Source of the DNA: Hyposmocoma kahamanoa
Taxonomy: Eukaryota > Arthropoda > Insecta > Lepidoptera > Cosmopterigidae
DNA length: 64,000 bases
Assembly (NCBI RefSeq): GCF_003589595.1
Contig: NW_020653772.1
Span: forward strand, 204,173 to 268,172
Direction of reading: 5' to 3'
Both the position numbers and the translations under genes were made by a program. This document shows, in pieces, positions 54,260 to 64,000 of this stretch (positions within the stretch are counted from its first letter, which is position 1; each line of letters opens with the position of its first letter). The notes below the pieces were generated by a model. The model did no database searches. It saw nothing but the letters and a program-made list of their open reading frames with translations, and was not told the DNA's origin.

Positions 54260-54766
54260 CATCGAGTATATGTATAACTAGAAATAGAGACGAAATATCA
54301 TTTAATTTGTTTGAAACTTATTCTGCCAAATCATTACTGTGACAACTGCGCTCCGATTGGCTAGCCCGAGTTCGAAACAATTGACGGGTGTCGTCAATTG
54401 TTTCACTTCAAATCGACCAGTTAACTTGAGCTTTGCTATAATGGACGAAAATTGAAAAATTTCATATTTAATATTTAATTACCGATGAAATGTGATTACG
54501 TTTGTTTTGTAATTAGGTGTTTTGTTACTTTTCCTACACCACCGGAACAGCAAGCTATTGTTATTACAATAAATACACAATATTTTTGGAATATACGGAG
54601 ACGTATACACAGGTCAGTTGTTGGCCTGTCTAGTTTTCTTTTTTGTTTTAGTTTTCAATGCAAACAAGAGTTGATATTTAAAAGTGAGATAAGGCCCATT
54701 CGCCTGATAAGTTACCAGGGATGGATGAGCCTTATTTCGTCTCTATTTCTGGTTATATACTAGATG
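54260..54766. mobile_element. MITE-G, about 507 bp
   Basis: The ends catcgagtatatgtataact and the complement catctagtatataaccagaa, both followed by agaaatagagacgaaata, form inverted repeats. The left third is repeated at 56199-56355. A LINE-like tail follows at 54780-54840. Confidence 0.7.
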
Positions 54767-54853
54767 AGTTTAATCAACATGATGATTTCAAGTGCAATTT
54801 ACTTCCTTTTGTAATAAAGATACATCTGAATTTGAATTCGTAATTGTTTTCAG

Positions 54854-54921
54854 GTTTGAATATCTAACACGGCATTTTGATAAAAAACACGCTGAAGAAA
54901 AATTAGAAGGAGAACCGTATG
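54854..54921 (+). CDS. C2H2 zinc-finger gene exon 3 (second half of finger 4)
   Basis: This 68-nt exon, phase 2 to phase 1, lies between ttttcag and gtaagt. Joined to exon 2 it completes CRICYRYFSRFEYLTRHFDK with C-x2-C-x12-H-x4-H, then KHAEEKLEGEPY. The intron splits the finger between its cysteines and histidines, and the spacing is restored exactly. Confidence 0.92.
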
Positions 54922-55017
54922 GTAAGTTATAAGTCTGTTCTAATCCAATGTTCCAAAAAAGTAAACATACAGATCATTGACCCGACCATAGACAGTTTAG
55001 TATTACTATTTTTTTTT

Positions 55018-55160
55018 AAATAACGCACGCACTCCTAGCCTAGCACTAGAGAAACCCTGTGTCGCGGGTGCCATGGACATGTGTCCATAGACAAACAACC
55101 ACAAATAACACCCAAAGTCACGAGATAAATAAATGTTGGCCATACAAATAAACCGTTCGG
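55018..55160 (-). mobile_element. SINE family 2 (reverse)
   Basis: aaccctgtgtcgcgggtgcc, then ccacaaataacacccaaagt and ccgttcggcttcgg (the start of the tRNA-like head), place it in reverse orientation. Confidence 0.65.
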
Positions 55161-55189
55161 CTTCGGAGACAGTTAAATTATTTCTTTTA

Positions 55190-55471
55190 TTAACCGATTA
55201 ATAAAAAGAGGTTTTAATTCGACTGTATTTTTTTTTGGATGTATTTTACGCGATAACTCCGGGCCTTTGTGAACCGATTTTGATGATTCTTTTGTTGTTG
55301 GAAAGAGGGTGCCTCAATATTGGTCCCATTTAAATTTGAAGAAAATGTTCCACCTCTAAGGGTGACAAACTAGGGGATGAATCCGATTTCGTGCACTTTC
55401 CGGTAACAGTTTTCTATAAAACTTTGCAAATAGGTGTAATTCCACGAGCTTTTGAGGTAGCGTTTTTTTTT
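55190..55471 (+). mobile_element. CGACTTC-type MITE, deleted copy
   Basis: It starts ttaaccgattaataaaaaga and ends gcttttgaggtagcgttttt. The interior gaaaatgttccacctctaag is shared. It has about the same internal deletion as the copy at 2628-2909. Confidence 0.7.
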
Positions 55472-55501
55472 ATAAAAAAGTTATAATTATTGCCATTGAA
55501 A

Positions 55502-55787
55502 CATTGACTTACAATTATATGGACGTCGGGTCCGCGCTAAAAAGTGTCCGAACTTATAGGGCGTTAAAATCGTATACAGAGCGTCATTTACGCTTTAGTC
55601 TTCGTTTGTTCGACTGACAGCGAAGCAAGCAAAATTAGACAGTACTGCGATGACATTACAATTTAAATTCAACGTTTTAGCTTTTTCATGTTCCTTTAAA
55701 TGTCACTACGTTTAAATAGGTTGACTTGGGGCATTTTTTTCGTGGTTTTTGTATTAGACCCGTCGTCCATATAATTGTAAGTCAATG
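55502..55787. mobile_element. hAT-like MITE, 286 bp (copy 3)
   Basis: The termini are the same as copy 2. The flanks are cattgaa on the left (55495-55501) and cattgaaa on the right (55788-55795), a 7- to 8-bp target duplication. The copy ends 137 bp before the next zinc-finger exon. Confidence 0.85.
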
Positions 55788-55924
55788 CATTGAAAGTTTA
55801 TTATTTATTATTATTGAAATGTTGCGAACAAAAATGACAGTTCATGAGTGGGGCGAAGAACTCGAATTCTCCCAACTTTTCAACGCCATACTCATTAGCT
55901 ATTGTTCTATAATTGTATTTGCAG

Positions 55925-56092
55925 ACTACAACGCAATATTACCCTACCTCAAAGAGCTTGAAGAAGAGCTTCGCGAAAAAGCGGAGAAGGAACGGCAGAA
56001 GACAGAAGATCAGAAATCTAGAGGTGAAGAATTTTGGTCTGACAATTTAGGATATCAAGAGAGTAATGTTGAGAAGAAGGATTTGCCAGAAT
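55925..56092 (+). CDS. C2H2 zinc-finger gene exon 4 (charged coiled-coil linker)
   Basis: This 168-nt exon, phase 1 to phase 1, lies between tatttgcag and gtaagt. It encodes DYNAILPYLKELEEELREKA, then EKERQKTEDQKSRGEEFWSD and an acidic end. The heptad-like LKELEEELREKAEKERQ predicts a short coiled coil between finger groups. It is symmetric in phase, so it could be skipped. Confidence 0.85.
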
Positions 56093-56198
56093 GTAAGTAT
56101 TTAATATTAATTTCAAAAAAAGGAGGGACGTTGTCATTTCGACTGTATTTTGTGCGTGTCATAGACTAATAATCCAAGGGGACTGCTAATCTCCATAC

Positions 56199-56355
56199 AT
56201 CGAGTATATAACCAGAAATAGAGACTAAATGTCATTTAATTTGTTTGAAAACTATTCTGCCAAATCATTACTGTGACAACTGCGCTCCGATTGGCCAGCC
56301 CGAATTCGAAACAATTGACGAGAGTTTTCAATGTCGGAATTCGAAACAATTGACG
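56199..56355. mobile_element. Partial MITE-G
   Basis: catcgagtatataaccagaa and gccaaatcattactgtgaca match the left third of 54260-54766. The cgaattcgaaacaattgacg word is duplicated inside. Confidence 0.6.
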
Positions 56356-56506
56356 GGAGTTGTCTTGACAACTCCGCGCCGTTCGCTCAATTTTATTTAC
56401 TATTTTGAGGTAACCACGCATTAGAAGTTATTAGGAAATATTAACATCAAAAAAATTGTTTTATCACCCATGTATATTTTTATGCAAACATGCCTATCGT
56501 TTAACT

Positions 56507-57540
56507 GTGAAAGGGTTGGAACCCTAACTAGCCGTGAACAGGTTCACGGCAATGAAATGGGAGACTTCCGGTCCACAAAATTTATTAAAGAAGTAAATTG
56601 TAAAGAAAGGCTGTAACAATATAAAGGTAAATGTAAAAAAACAGGTATAACAGTATAAAACACTCCCTACACTTTATTATTAAGGCAGTTACCCCTAAAT
56701 GGGCCGAGAAACTGAATTACAGAAATAGATACATGAAGGCTGTAGACTTATAAATTGTTACACATGATTAGCTTATTAACAGCTCCGACTGTTGTGGCGG
56801 TCGAGCTGGGAGTGACCGTGGTACGAAAACAAAATGAGAAAGTGAAGGAAGATGGAACAATTCAAATTTAAAACTTAAATACATGTAAAATAAAAAATGA
56901 TAGGATACAAGCGGAGTGAGGCGATACAAAGAGGAAAGATGACGGTGTAAGGAGGTCACACCGTCACAACTGAGTCGATTCTTGAAGTCAGGCAACTTTT
57001 ATTTTAGTTACTTTGACAGTATAATGTCATAGGGTGGAAAGGGTTGTAACCCTAACAACCGTGTTCAGGATCACGGCAGTAAAACAGGAAACTTTCGGTC
57101 CACAAATTTGTTTAACGTGATATTAAAGGTATAGTAAAGAAAAAAACTGTAACAAATAAAAGGTACACAGCACATTAATAAAAAAACAGGGAGTGTTTAA
57201 CCTAAAATTGGTAGGTGTTAAATTTAGTCACTTACCCCTTATCGGGTTGGATTATATTGAATTACAGATAGACTGTTATTCGCTTATTATTGTCGATACA
57301 TGATTAACATTGATTGTGTTGATTAAACTTGAAAACAATAAAGAAGATTAGACAATTAGATTTAGTAGTATTCGCTATCGCGGTCAAGCAGCGAGTGACC
57401 GTCGAAAGAAATAAAATCAGAATGCGAAGGAAAATGGAACAATTTAAATATGAGTAGAAGAAGAAAAAACGATACGATACGAATGGAGATAGGCGATACA
57501 AAAAGTGGGATGACGGTGTAAGGAGGTTACACCGTCCACG
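56507..57540. repeat. Tandem duplication of about 0.5 kb with conserved hairpins
   Basis: Two diverged units start at about 56507 and 57035. Both open with agggttg(g/t)aaccct, an inverted repeat, followed by a second hairpin (gccgtgaacaggttcacggc in unit 1). Both close with gacggtgtaaggaggt(c/t)acaccgtc, a stem with a ggagg loop. Shared middle blocks include cggtccacaaa and gagtgaccgt. Unit bodies differ by indels, which explains the 528- and 571-bp offsets at the two ends. There is no coding. Confidence 0.75.
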
Positions 57541-58530
57541 TTACGAAGTATCCTAGACACAAAACTGCGAATCGGCGCGATCGAATTTGCAACGCAGAAA
57601 ACTGCGATGCGATTTCGTGCCCCAAGGCATCTCACTGCCACGGTTCGGGTAAACCATTCTTTCGATGATCACCAACCGTACTGAACGTATTTTTTAAACT
57701 AAATAGCATAGATCGTAAAAAGAGTGTTGCACTGCTGTTATTGATAAGGAAGTATAGAATAACATAAAGAATATCGCAGAAAGCAGTTTTGTGTTTCGAC
57801 GCTATATCGTGGGGCGCCGCTTCAAATATCGAAACAAATTTTATTTTGCAAAAACGTGCGGTTAGAACGATCTATAAATTAAGCTCACGTACGTGAGGTA
57901 CGGAGTACGAAGTAAATTAGTGAGATTTTTAATGAAATTGGCATATTGACCAACTGCATCACAGTTAATTTACAATTGTATACTTTTTGTGCTTTTGAAT
58001 AATGAATTGTATAATAAATGGAGTGACGTACTAGACGTAAATAGGAGCTCGTTTTACCGAAGTTAAGAATTCAGAGGGTTCTCGGTTCTTTTGTGGGCCA
58101 AGGTATTCAGTATTATAATAAGATAACCCTTTGATAACTTAAAAAATCACGTAAAGGCAACTCTACTAAAGCGAGGATATTAGTCTGATATGGATTATAA
58201 TCGATTCGTCACTCGACTTTAACTAAGGGTCGACGCGCGATTCCATATTTGCAGAACACAAATTTGTACCTTAACGATGGGAAAATAGAGTTGAATATGC
58301 TATAAGCAAAAAACATGACGCGTCGTCTCTGCGCCAGTGTGAGTTGAGTGTGATAATTTTGATTTTGAGGTAGCTGCGCGGTGCGGGGGGAGTGACAGTT
58401 TACGTAACAGTCATGTCACGCTGCACGCGGGATAATTTTAAGATTTTTCTCACGATATTCAATAGCAAGTTCATTGACAAAAGTTCCTACCAAATTAACT
58501 AATTTGACATAGACATGACACATTAAATTG

Positions 58531-59037
58531 GACATAGTTATGCAAACAAGAACCAACCCACACCTCGAGTGAAATTGTAAGTGTAGTGTCCTTTACCCGC
58601 TCACAAAAGATCCTGCAATATACCAAGCTAAAACGGAGAAAATAAAAGTCCTTCAGGGTACCAACCCTAAATAAGTAACTTTTTAATAGCTAAAAAGAAC
58701 CATGCTGCTTAACTTCATAATGTATTTTTAAAAATATGCTAAATAGATCCATGTCCCATGTATTGAAGTATTGTAGATCTTTAGCGTTTTCATTACGAAA
58801 ACTAGAACATGGTTCTCGTTAACTAAATAAAAAGATACGTAATGTTTTCTGTTTATTGCTGTGTAATAAAATAGTTTCCCTATATCATTCTCAATGTTAC
58901 ACATAACTCACGTTGTTTGTCTCAAATAACTTACCTATTTATTTCTTCACACTGTTTTTACAAAAACGTAATTATCTCGAAAGTGAGATTTTGTGGATTC
59001 GTTCTAGTTTGCATAACTGTGTCCAATTGTTGTTATG
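58531..59037. mobile_element. MITE-E, about 507 bp (copy 2)
   Basis: It starts aattggacatagttatgcaa and ends gcataactgtgtccaatt. It is collinear with 13944-14453 over its length. Confidence 0.8.
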
Positions 59038-59583
59038 TAAGACAATAAAAAAAAGTATTCCATTAAAATGAATAGACAAGTCATTTGGCATTTTTTTGTC
59101 TATCACTTTTTTTGTCATCCAAATACGCAGAAGCTGTATAAATAACCTTTAGTATAAAGTTTTTGTTTCACAAAAGTTTTAAACCTCGTAAATGGCAAAT
59201 GTTGAATATCAACCGGAAGCGTATTAAATGAATTTGAGACTTCGAAGCCGACTCTCAAGAACAACTACTTTAATTTTATTCCTCATATTAATGTTATATC
59301 TGTCACTATTTTTCTTTAAAAAAAACTATTCTTAACATAAATAACATTTTCATAAATGTACTGTGACGTTAGTGTAAGAATGTTAATCTCTTGAAACTTA
59401 TCTCTCAAAGATACTCCGGGCCTAGATTGTAAATTGTCCTAACCGCACGTTTCTGCAGGGCCAAAGATTCTATTAATATCGTAGGCTTTACCCTAAAGTA
59501 AAATGCCGTATGTTATTACACCGTGTGAAACATAAGTTCCATTACCTAATAATATTTAAAGTCCTTATGAATTGCAATTACAG

Positions 59584-59758
59584 TGCCACCAACAGACGCA
59601 GCAGAACAGCATATAGATCTTCCGCTTCAAAAAATCCTTCTAGAAGAAGCGGAACTTGGCGTTGAGATCAAAGAAGAGAAAGTGGACCCTGAGGAGGAGC
59701 CACCTGAACAGGACTTTGTGGACTTCGCCGATCATCATAGTACAAGGGATGATGATAG
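59584..59758 (+). CDS. C2H2 zinc-finger gene exon 5 (acidic linker)
   Basis: This 175-nt exon, phase 1 to phase 2, lies between attacag and gtaaac. It encodes LPPTDAAEQHIDLPLQKILL, then EEAELGVEIKEEKVDPEEEP and DFVDFADHHSTRDDD. The VEIKEEKVDPEEE stretch contains a VKxE-like SUMO-site resemblance (IKEE), common in insect zinc-finger proteins. It is in frame with both neighbours. Confidence 0.87.
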
Positions 59759-60798
59759 GTAAACTTTCAGTTATTCCTTCGCTTTACCCACGGAAGAAAA
59801 AAAACAAGGAAGTGTCTTAGGCCTCGATGAATATCGGAACCGCGGTCGCCAAACGCACTCAAACAAATGATAAACACTACGAAATATTGATAATGACCAA
59901 TCATTATATAGAAACTTTGACAAATGAAAGTTTCTAATCTAAAAAGATTAAAATTCTGGATTGTTAATATAATTTAAACTTTAACCCTGTTGACATATCG
60001 TCGAAAGTTCAATAGCATCAATACCTATTCTTGCTAGTTACGAAGTAGTTTGATATTATATTGAAATTTGAATCAATGTGCTGACATCTAGCGATTAATT
60101 GCCGAACGACGACGAATTGGGGTTATTAATTTAGTTCTCCAAAGAAGATGTGACCATATTGCAGGGGTATAAGCTTTACTTTTGCTTCTTGTCACAAAAA
60201 CATTATTTCGATAAACAAAAAATTAACATTTATTAAAATAACACTTTCAAATGATACGAAATACCACCGCGGGTAATGTTAGAGGATAGGATATTAGAGG
60301 TTTGCACGAAAGAATGACACAATCGTACCATACAAAGCGGAAATGGCGGACTGAGCTCACAAAGGTCTTTCGAGACCTATAGCTGGCACGCGTCAGACGC
60401 TAACTAACCACTTCTACTTATTTTCTTCACTTCTATTTATTTATTGATCTGTGGGCAACGGGCAAAGATAAGCAAATGACCTTGCTCTGTTGGCACGTGG
60501 TCTAACCACGCGACCTGCGCGCCATCTATTTGAGAAGGAATGCGTGTGTTGGTTCCGATTGTTCGCGTGCTATCGTGTGTCGGGTTGGGGCGCGTCGGAT
60601 TCACTAGATGGCGCGCACTTGTCTGGTAATCCATACATAGAGTAATGTTCGTGTCAGATCAGGCAAAAGAAATAATAAATGGAATGCAAATTTTTTGTTT
60701 ATATTTGCTTCGACGCACCTTAACAATGATAATATTCAAGAAGATGTCTATGACTTCTGCATTGTCATTATAGTAACCTTCTACTTCTATGTTTCTAG
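59759..60798 (+). other. Intron with a repeat-pair member
   Basis: 59960-60215 matches 5590-5945. 60300-60420 matches pieces of 6250-6330 and the complement of 6500-6570, so the two introns share a scrambled set of the same old repeats. 60437-60634 shows no coding support. Confidence 0.55.
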
Positions 60799-60922
60799 TG
60801 ACGACAATTACTTCCCGTCCAATACGTGGGCCGCGACGCCTAAAGTGGAATTGCCACCGCCCTCGCCGCAGGCCAAGAAAAAACGGAATCATTACCCGAT
60901 GAAATGCGAACTCTGCTCGAAG
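60799..60922 (+). CDS. C2H2 zinc-finger gene exon 6 (start of finger 5)
   Basis: This 124-nt exon, phase 2 to phase 0, lies between tttctag and gtatgt. It encodes SDDNYFPSNTWAATPKVELP, then PPSPQAKKKRNHYP and the finger start MKCELCSK. The AKKKRNH patch could serve as a nuclear localisation signal. Confidence 0.88.
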
Positions 60923-61952
60923 GTATGTTTTCCTTAATTTTTAATCGACTTCAAAAAAAGGAGGAGGTTCTCCATTCGACTGTATGTTTTTGTATGTATG
61001 TGACGCGATACCTCGGGTATTTGTGAACCAATTTTCATGGTTCTTTTTTTGTTCGAAAGAGGGTACCTCCATAGTGGTCCCATTTGATATTGAAGAAAAT
61101 CATCCACCTCTAAGGGCGGCTGTTCACGCATGAAGATTCATTTTTATAAATAGCGCCTAAATTTTAGTATAAAGCAATTATTTTAATGGTTGATTTTGCT
61201 ATTCTCCAATTCAAGGCGTTTTTCTCTCTCAATGTACTTTGAGTAGTGAGAACCGATTTTTATCATCTCCTGTGTCAAGTCCCGTGTAGTGGCGAACTAG
61301 GGGATGAATCCGGGTTTGCGCACTTTCCGGTAACCAATTTCAATAAAACTTGGTAATTATATGTAATTCCACCTACTTTTGAGGTCGGTTTTTTTAGTAC
61401 TCTAGACTGAGAATATTAAATAAACAAAATAGTATAGAATTCAATTTCAGTAAATAATTTATCTAAAATGATACTTCGAAACTTATATTTCGATGTCGAA
61501 TAACATGCGTACACAGAACAGTCTGTGTCGCAGTGTTTTTTTAGTGCGACAGTATGGAGATATCCGAAACCATAGAAGTTACAAGGAAACTATCTTTTTG
61601 TATAGTCAATTTTTTGGTCAAGCATGAGTTATTCATAAAAATTAATGAAATTGATCAAAATTTTTTTTAGTGCTAATCGATTAAATTTCAAGAAGGGATC
61701 ATTTCATTGTATGGGACGAAAAAAATCGGGACAGCCGAAGTTGGTCAAATTCCATAAAATTTTTCATACAAAATTAATAAAAAATAACTAACTTTTTTTA
61801 ATGCTAATGGACTGTTTCTTATAAGTATGATTTCATTGTATGGGAAGAAAAAATCCAGACAGTAGAAGTTGGTCAAATTTAATAAAATAATATTCCGTAC
61901 AAAAACTGTTCAAAATGTACGGTTTTCAAAATGTAGGGTACATTTTTTTTAG
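60923..61952 (+). other. Intron with a full-length CGACTTC-MITE
   Basis: The MITE occupies 60941-61396. The remainder (61397-61952) shows two related blocks with tttcattgtatggga (around 61703 and 61830), an old duplication of about 125 bp. Confidence 0.6.
60941..61396 (+). mobile_element. CGACTTC-type MITE, longest copy (456 bp)
   Basis: It starts ttaatcgacttcaaaaaaag and ends cttttgaggtcggttttttt. The ends are inverted over about 14-17 bp. The start lies only 18 bp after the donor of exon 6. Confidence 0.8.
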
Positions 61953-62094
61953 GTGATAAAAACACCATCGTACATGCGCGTGCACATGCGAACGCATACC
62001 GGCGAAAAGCCGTACCGCTGTTACGTATGTGATCGAGGATTCATCACAGCTAGTAAGATGCACCGCCATGTGTTAACCCACGATCAGAATGAAG
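61953..62094 (+). CDS. C2H2 zinc-finger gene exon 7 (fingers 5 and 6)
   Basis: This 142-nt exon, phase 0 to phase 1, lies between tttttttag and gtttgt. With exon 6 it gives finger 5 ([20 protein letters not shown] plus H; C-x2-C-x12-H-x3-H), the canonical linker HTGEKPYRC, and finger 6 ([20 protein letters not shown] plus H). It ends DQNE in phase 1, so at least one more exon follows. FITASK is shared with finger 3. Confidence 0.92.
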
Positions 62095-62137
62095 GTTTGT
62101 TATTTATTATTATGTAGTAGCAGTAACCTAGTTATCG

Positions 62138-62434
62138 ACTCCTCCTACGTAAAGTATCGTATGTCGAAATTGCCAAGTTTACAGGGAAGTGTTATAAAGT
62201 TTTCCGTTTTATTCGGCAAAGCTCGTTGCTCACATAGAGTGATCATCTAATAGATCATCTTACCGATATCTAGAATTTTATAATACTCTATGTGAGTAAC
62301 GACCTTTGCCGAATATACTGAGAAACGCTAAAGTCACGTATTATGCTTATTTCAGTGAATTCAGAACTTTAAAAGGCTCCACTGTAAACTTGGCAATTTC
62401 GACATACGATACTTTACGTGGGAGGGGTCGTTAT
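62138..62434. mobile_element. Foldback MITE, about 297 bp, long inverted arms
   Basis: acgtaaagtatcgtatgtcg, then aaattgccaagtttacag on the left, is mirrored by ctgtaaacttggcaatttcg, then acatacgatactttacgt on the right. Further in, ttcggcaaag/cgttgctcacatagagt is mirrored too. The arms cover most of the length, so RNA would form a long hairpin. Confidence 0.8.
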
Positions 62435-62560
62435 GTAAGAATTCGTTCAGGGAAGTATTGTCACCCCACAATCTGCCGCCATTACTGCGTTCTGGGTTTG
62501 AAGTGGCAATACCCCCAGGCCTTTGCGATTTAAAGTTCTGAGTGACACTGCGTCGTCGTC
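62425..62560 (-). repeat. Interspersed repeat B, reverse fragment
   Basis: cgttcagggaagtattgtca, attactgcgttctgggtttg and tttgcgatttaaagttctga are complements of the family blocks. Confidence 0.6.
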
Positions 62561-62880
62561 GTCGTCCGTCTTGTCACTAGATCAAGTCAGCAAGCAGTCA
62601 GCTTTATCGAGTGCCAGAAGAGAGTTAAGTGCAGGCCACACCACGAACGGAGCTAGCTCACGTAGTTGCATGCAAGCAACTATGCCAGTTAAGTTAACTT
62701 AGGTTAGTTTAGTCTTGAGCTGAACTGGAGTGAATGAAATAGGATGACTTTCTTTGGTCATTCACAAGGGTCGTAGGTGCTTATACTACTAGAAAGGGCG
62801 GATGAAAAAAATATGCAGCAGTTATTATAAACCTATTTATGAACAAAGTAAAATGTTTTTGTAAATTTGTTTTATTATAG

Positions 62881-62991
62881 GAAGAGTTGGTATTTCACAT
62901 TTATGTATAATCTACTTTGTGTATTCTACTAGAAATATAATTACATTACACTTTATTGCTATTTTTAACAATCCAAAGATTCGCATTAAAT
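62881..62991 (+). CDS. Weak candidate terminal exon of the zinc-finger gene
   Basis: A T-rich tract and attatag acceptor precede a phase-1-compatible open stretch (GRVGISHLCIIYFVYSTRN and onward) ending at TAA 62989-62991, with an aataaa hexamer near 63062. The peptide is AT-driven and has no finger. More fingers would be expected, so this may be chance. Confidence 0.2.
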
Positions 62992-63554
62992 AAGTAACAA
63001 ACAAAATTACATTAAATACAAAATCTACTTTTTGAATGAAATTGAAACTTATTACAAAGGGAATAAAAACTTAAATCATTCTATAAAAAACGGCTATAAG
63101 TATTAGAAAGAAGCCGCTGGCTAAAACCGTATATCGTTATATAAGTTATAGGCGTGACAAGGTCACGGAAGTAACAGTCTTGACAAAATCACGATGATTT
63201 ATCACTGTGATTTTTTTGGAACCGGAACGACGGTCACGGCGATAGACATGTAACGCTATTCCCCATGTCTAACCCGGGAGTTTGTTGACTCTTAGATGAT
63301 AAAAGGGATCCGTTGGCCAACAATTTAATAGACTTCAGGGTTCTTGGCAAACCATGCTACTAGGTTCACGGTCGATTATGTTTTGTCGATTCGTTCCCAA
63401 TGATATTCGCTTTACATTCGCACCTAAAAATGGGAGTTCTGCTTGATCAATTTTATTCAGTACTCTTTTAACATCATTTATTGTTATTTTTATTTTTAAA
63501 ATAGTATTTAGTGTTAATTATGTTAAATAATAATAAAATTAATACTACTAAGTA

Positions 63555-64000
63555 TCATCATTCAGCCATACGACGTCCCCTGCTGGGCATAGGCCTCCCC
63601 CCAACGATCTCTACGATGATCGGTCCTGCGCTGCCGCTTCCCGCGACCTTTAACAGATCCACCTACCCACTGAGCGTCGTTGTTGATGGTAGCCGGGTCT
63701 CCCCCGGGGATTCTTCGCACCCCATGTCCTGTTTCTAAAGCCGCTACCGTGACTAGGAAGAGCAGGACTGCCAGGGACTAGGGGCCATTTCTTTGGTGTG
63801 TGTACCATAGGTTCAGTTTTGCCATAATCGCCATGATTGGCAGGCGGGTTGGCGATCGCAGTTCTGCCAAGATGGGTAGAAGATGCTGCTGCCCGTCTTC
63901 TTCTGGCAATTTTCCTTTAGTCGCTTTTTACGACACCCACAGAATGAGAGGGGGGTGTGGTGCTATTCTAGCCCGGCACCACACGGCGCTGTTACTGCCC
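63555..64000 (-). repeat. Lepidopteran interspersed repeat, GC-rich
   Basis: The text cccctgctgggcataggcct at 63580 and the block agtcgctttttacgacaccc, then ggtgtggtgctattctagcc and ggcaccacacgg, near the window end are widespread lepidopteran repeat sequence, probably parts of a non-LTR element in reverse. It runs off the window edge. Confidence 0.6.

Larger units (their letters stand above)
53681..54853 (+). other. Intron with repeat B and a TIR MITE
   Basis: It holds a repeat B copy (53735-53850), a reversed repeat B 3' block (54120-54245) and MITE-G (54260-54766). Confidence 0.7.
54922..55924 (+). other. Intron packed with three mobile elements
   Basis: A SINE (55018-55160), a CGACTTC-type MITE (55190-55471) and a hAT-like MITE (55502-55787) lie almost end to end. 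An apparent open frame at 55726-56169 merely runs from the MITE into the next exon. Confidence 0.8.
56093..59583 (+). other. Long intron with tandem duplication and MITEs
   Basis: Contents are a fragment of the CGACTTC-MITE start (56117-56150), a partial MITE-G (56199-56355), the tandem duplication 56507-57540, a partial PIF/Harbinger-like MITE (about 58230-58350) and MITE-E copy 2 (58531-59037). 57660-58200 and 59040-59580 hold nothing recognised. Confidence 0.65.
62095..64000 (+). other. Downstream intron or 3' flank of the zinc-finger gene
   Basis: It contains a foldback element (62138-62434), a reversed repeat B block (62425-62560), a short gtc microsatellite (62549-62568) and a GC-richer interspersed repeat (about 63555-64000). 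One weak candidate terminal exon lies at 62881. The true 3' end of the gene may be outside the window. Confidence 0.5.

Noticed and set aside
55726..56169. Single 147-codon gene
   Set aside because: It reads from the end of a hAT-like MITE into the real zinc-finger exon at 55925. The splice acceptor and phase show only 55925-56092 is coding.
60437..60634. 65-codon minus-strand frame with Pro/Thr repeats
   Set aside because: It is short, has no homology and lies in an intron of scrambled repeats shared with 6250-6570.

Overview
This is a eukaryotic, AT-rich, intron-rich and repeat-rich window. It is most likely from a moth or butterfly (Lepidoptera): it has an insect-type adducin (hts) gene, fragments of CR1/jockey-like LINEs with lepidopteran-style 3' ends, tRNA-headed SINEs, the 'ccctgctgggcataggc' interspersed repeat and many MITEs. 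The species cannot be named from the sequence. I see no rRNA gene, no genuine tRNA gene and no prokaryotic feature.

Region 1 (about 0.18-26.4 kb, plus strand) is the 3' two thirds of an adducin/hu-li tai shao (hts) gene. Exons at 3636-3746, 4498-4629, 5249-5408, 6705-6800, 7727-7798 and 15345-15503 join in frame. They encode the adducin neck/tail region, including the conserved VPxNTNP block, the AGPQSHILEG block and the NPF-x2-hydrophobic block. A 24-nt candidate microexon lies at 181-204. After 15503 (phase 1) the gene has two phase-compatible endings. One is a single 4.8-kb terminal exon (17188-21962) adding about 1590 acidic, low-complexity residues. The other is a pair of small exons (25642-25709 and 26248-26382) encoding the classical Lys-rich MARCKS-related adducin C-terminus. 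This mirrors the logic of Drosophila hts, where an ovary form carries a large unrelated ring-canal domain in place of the MARCKS tail. The giant exon is the most interesting object in the window. A third, weaker candidate terminal exon lies at 24830-25053.

Region 2 (26.4-42.5 kb) has no convincing gene. It is a mosaic of mobile elements: a 1148-bp hAT-type element with a perfect 8-bp target duplication that carries a 99-bp tandem array and a G-rich tract, a 1073-bp TIR element with a relic HTH reading frame, several MITEs, a PIF/Harbinger relic, LINE 3' ends and old interspersed repeats.

Region 3 (42.6-44.8 kb, minus strand) has a long intact reading frame related to P-element/THAP9-type transposases. 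It appears to lack some catalytic residues, and no THAP domain is visible. It may be a domesticated transposase. Next to it (46.9-48.8 kb) is a broken Ty1/copia retrotransposon between about 100-bp direct repeats.

Region 4 (50.96 kb to beyond 62.1 kb, plus strand) is a C2H2 zinc-finger gene in at least seven exons with six visible fingers. Its introns are filled with MITEs, a Penelope-like relic with inverted arms, SINEs and a tandem duplication with conserved hairpins. Its 3' end is unresolved, and the last kilobase is interspersed repeat.
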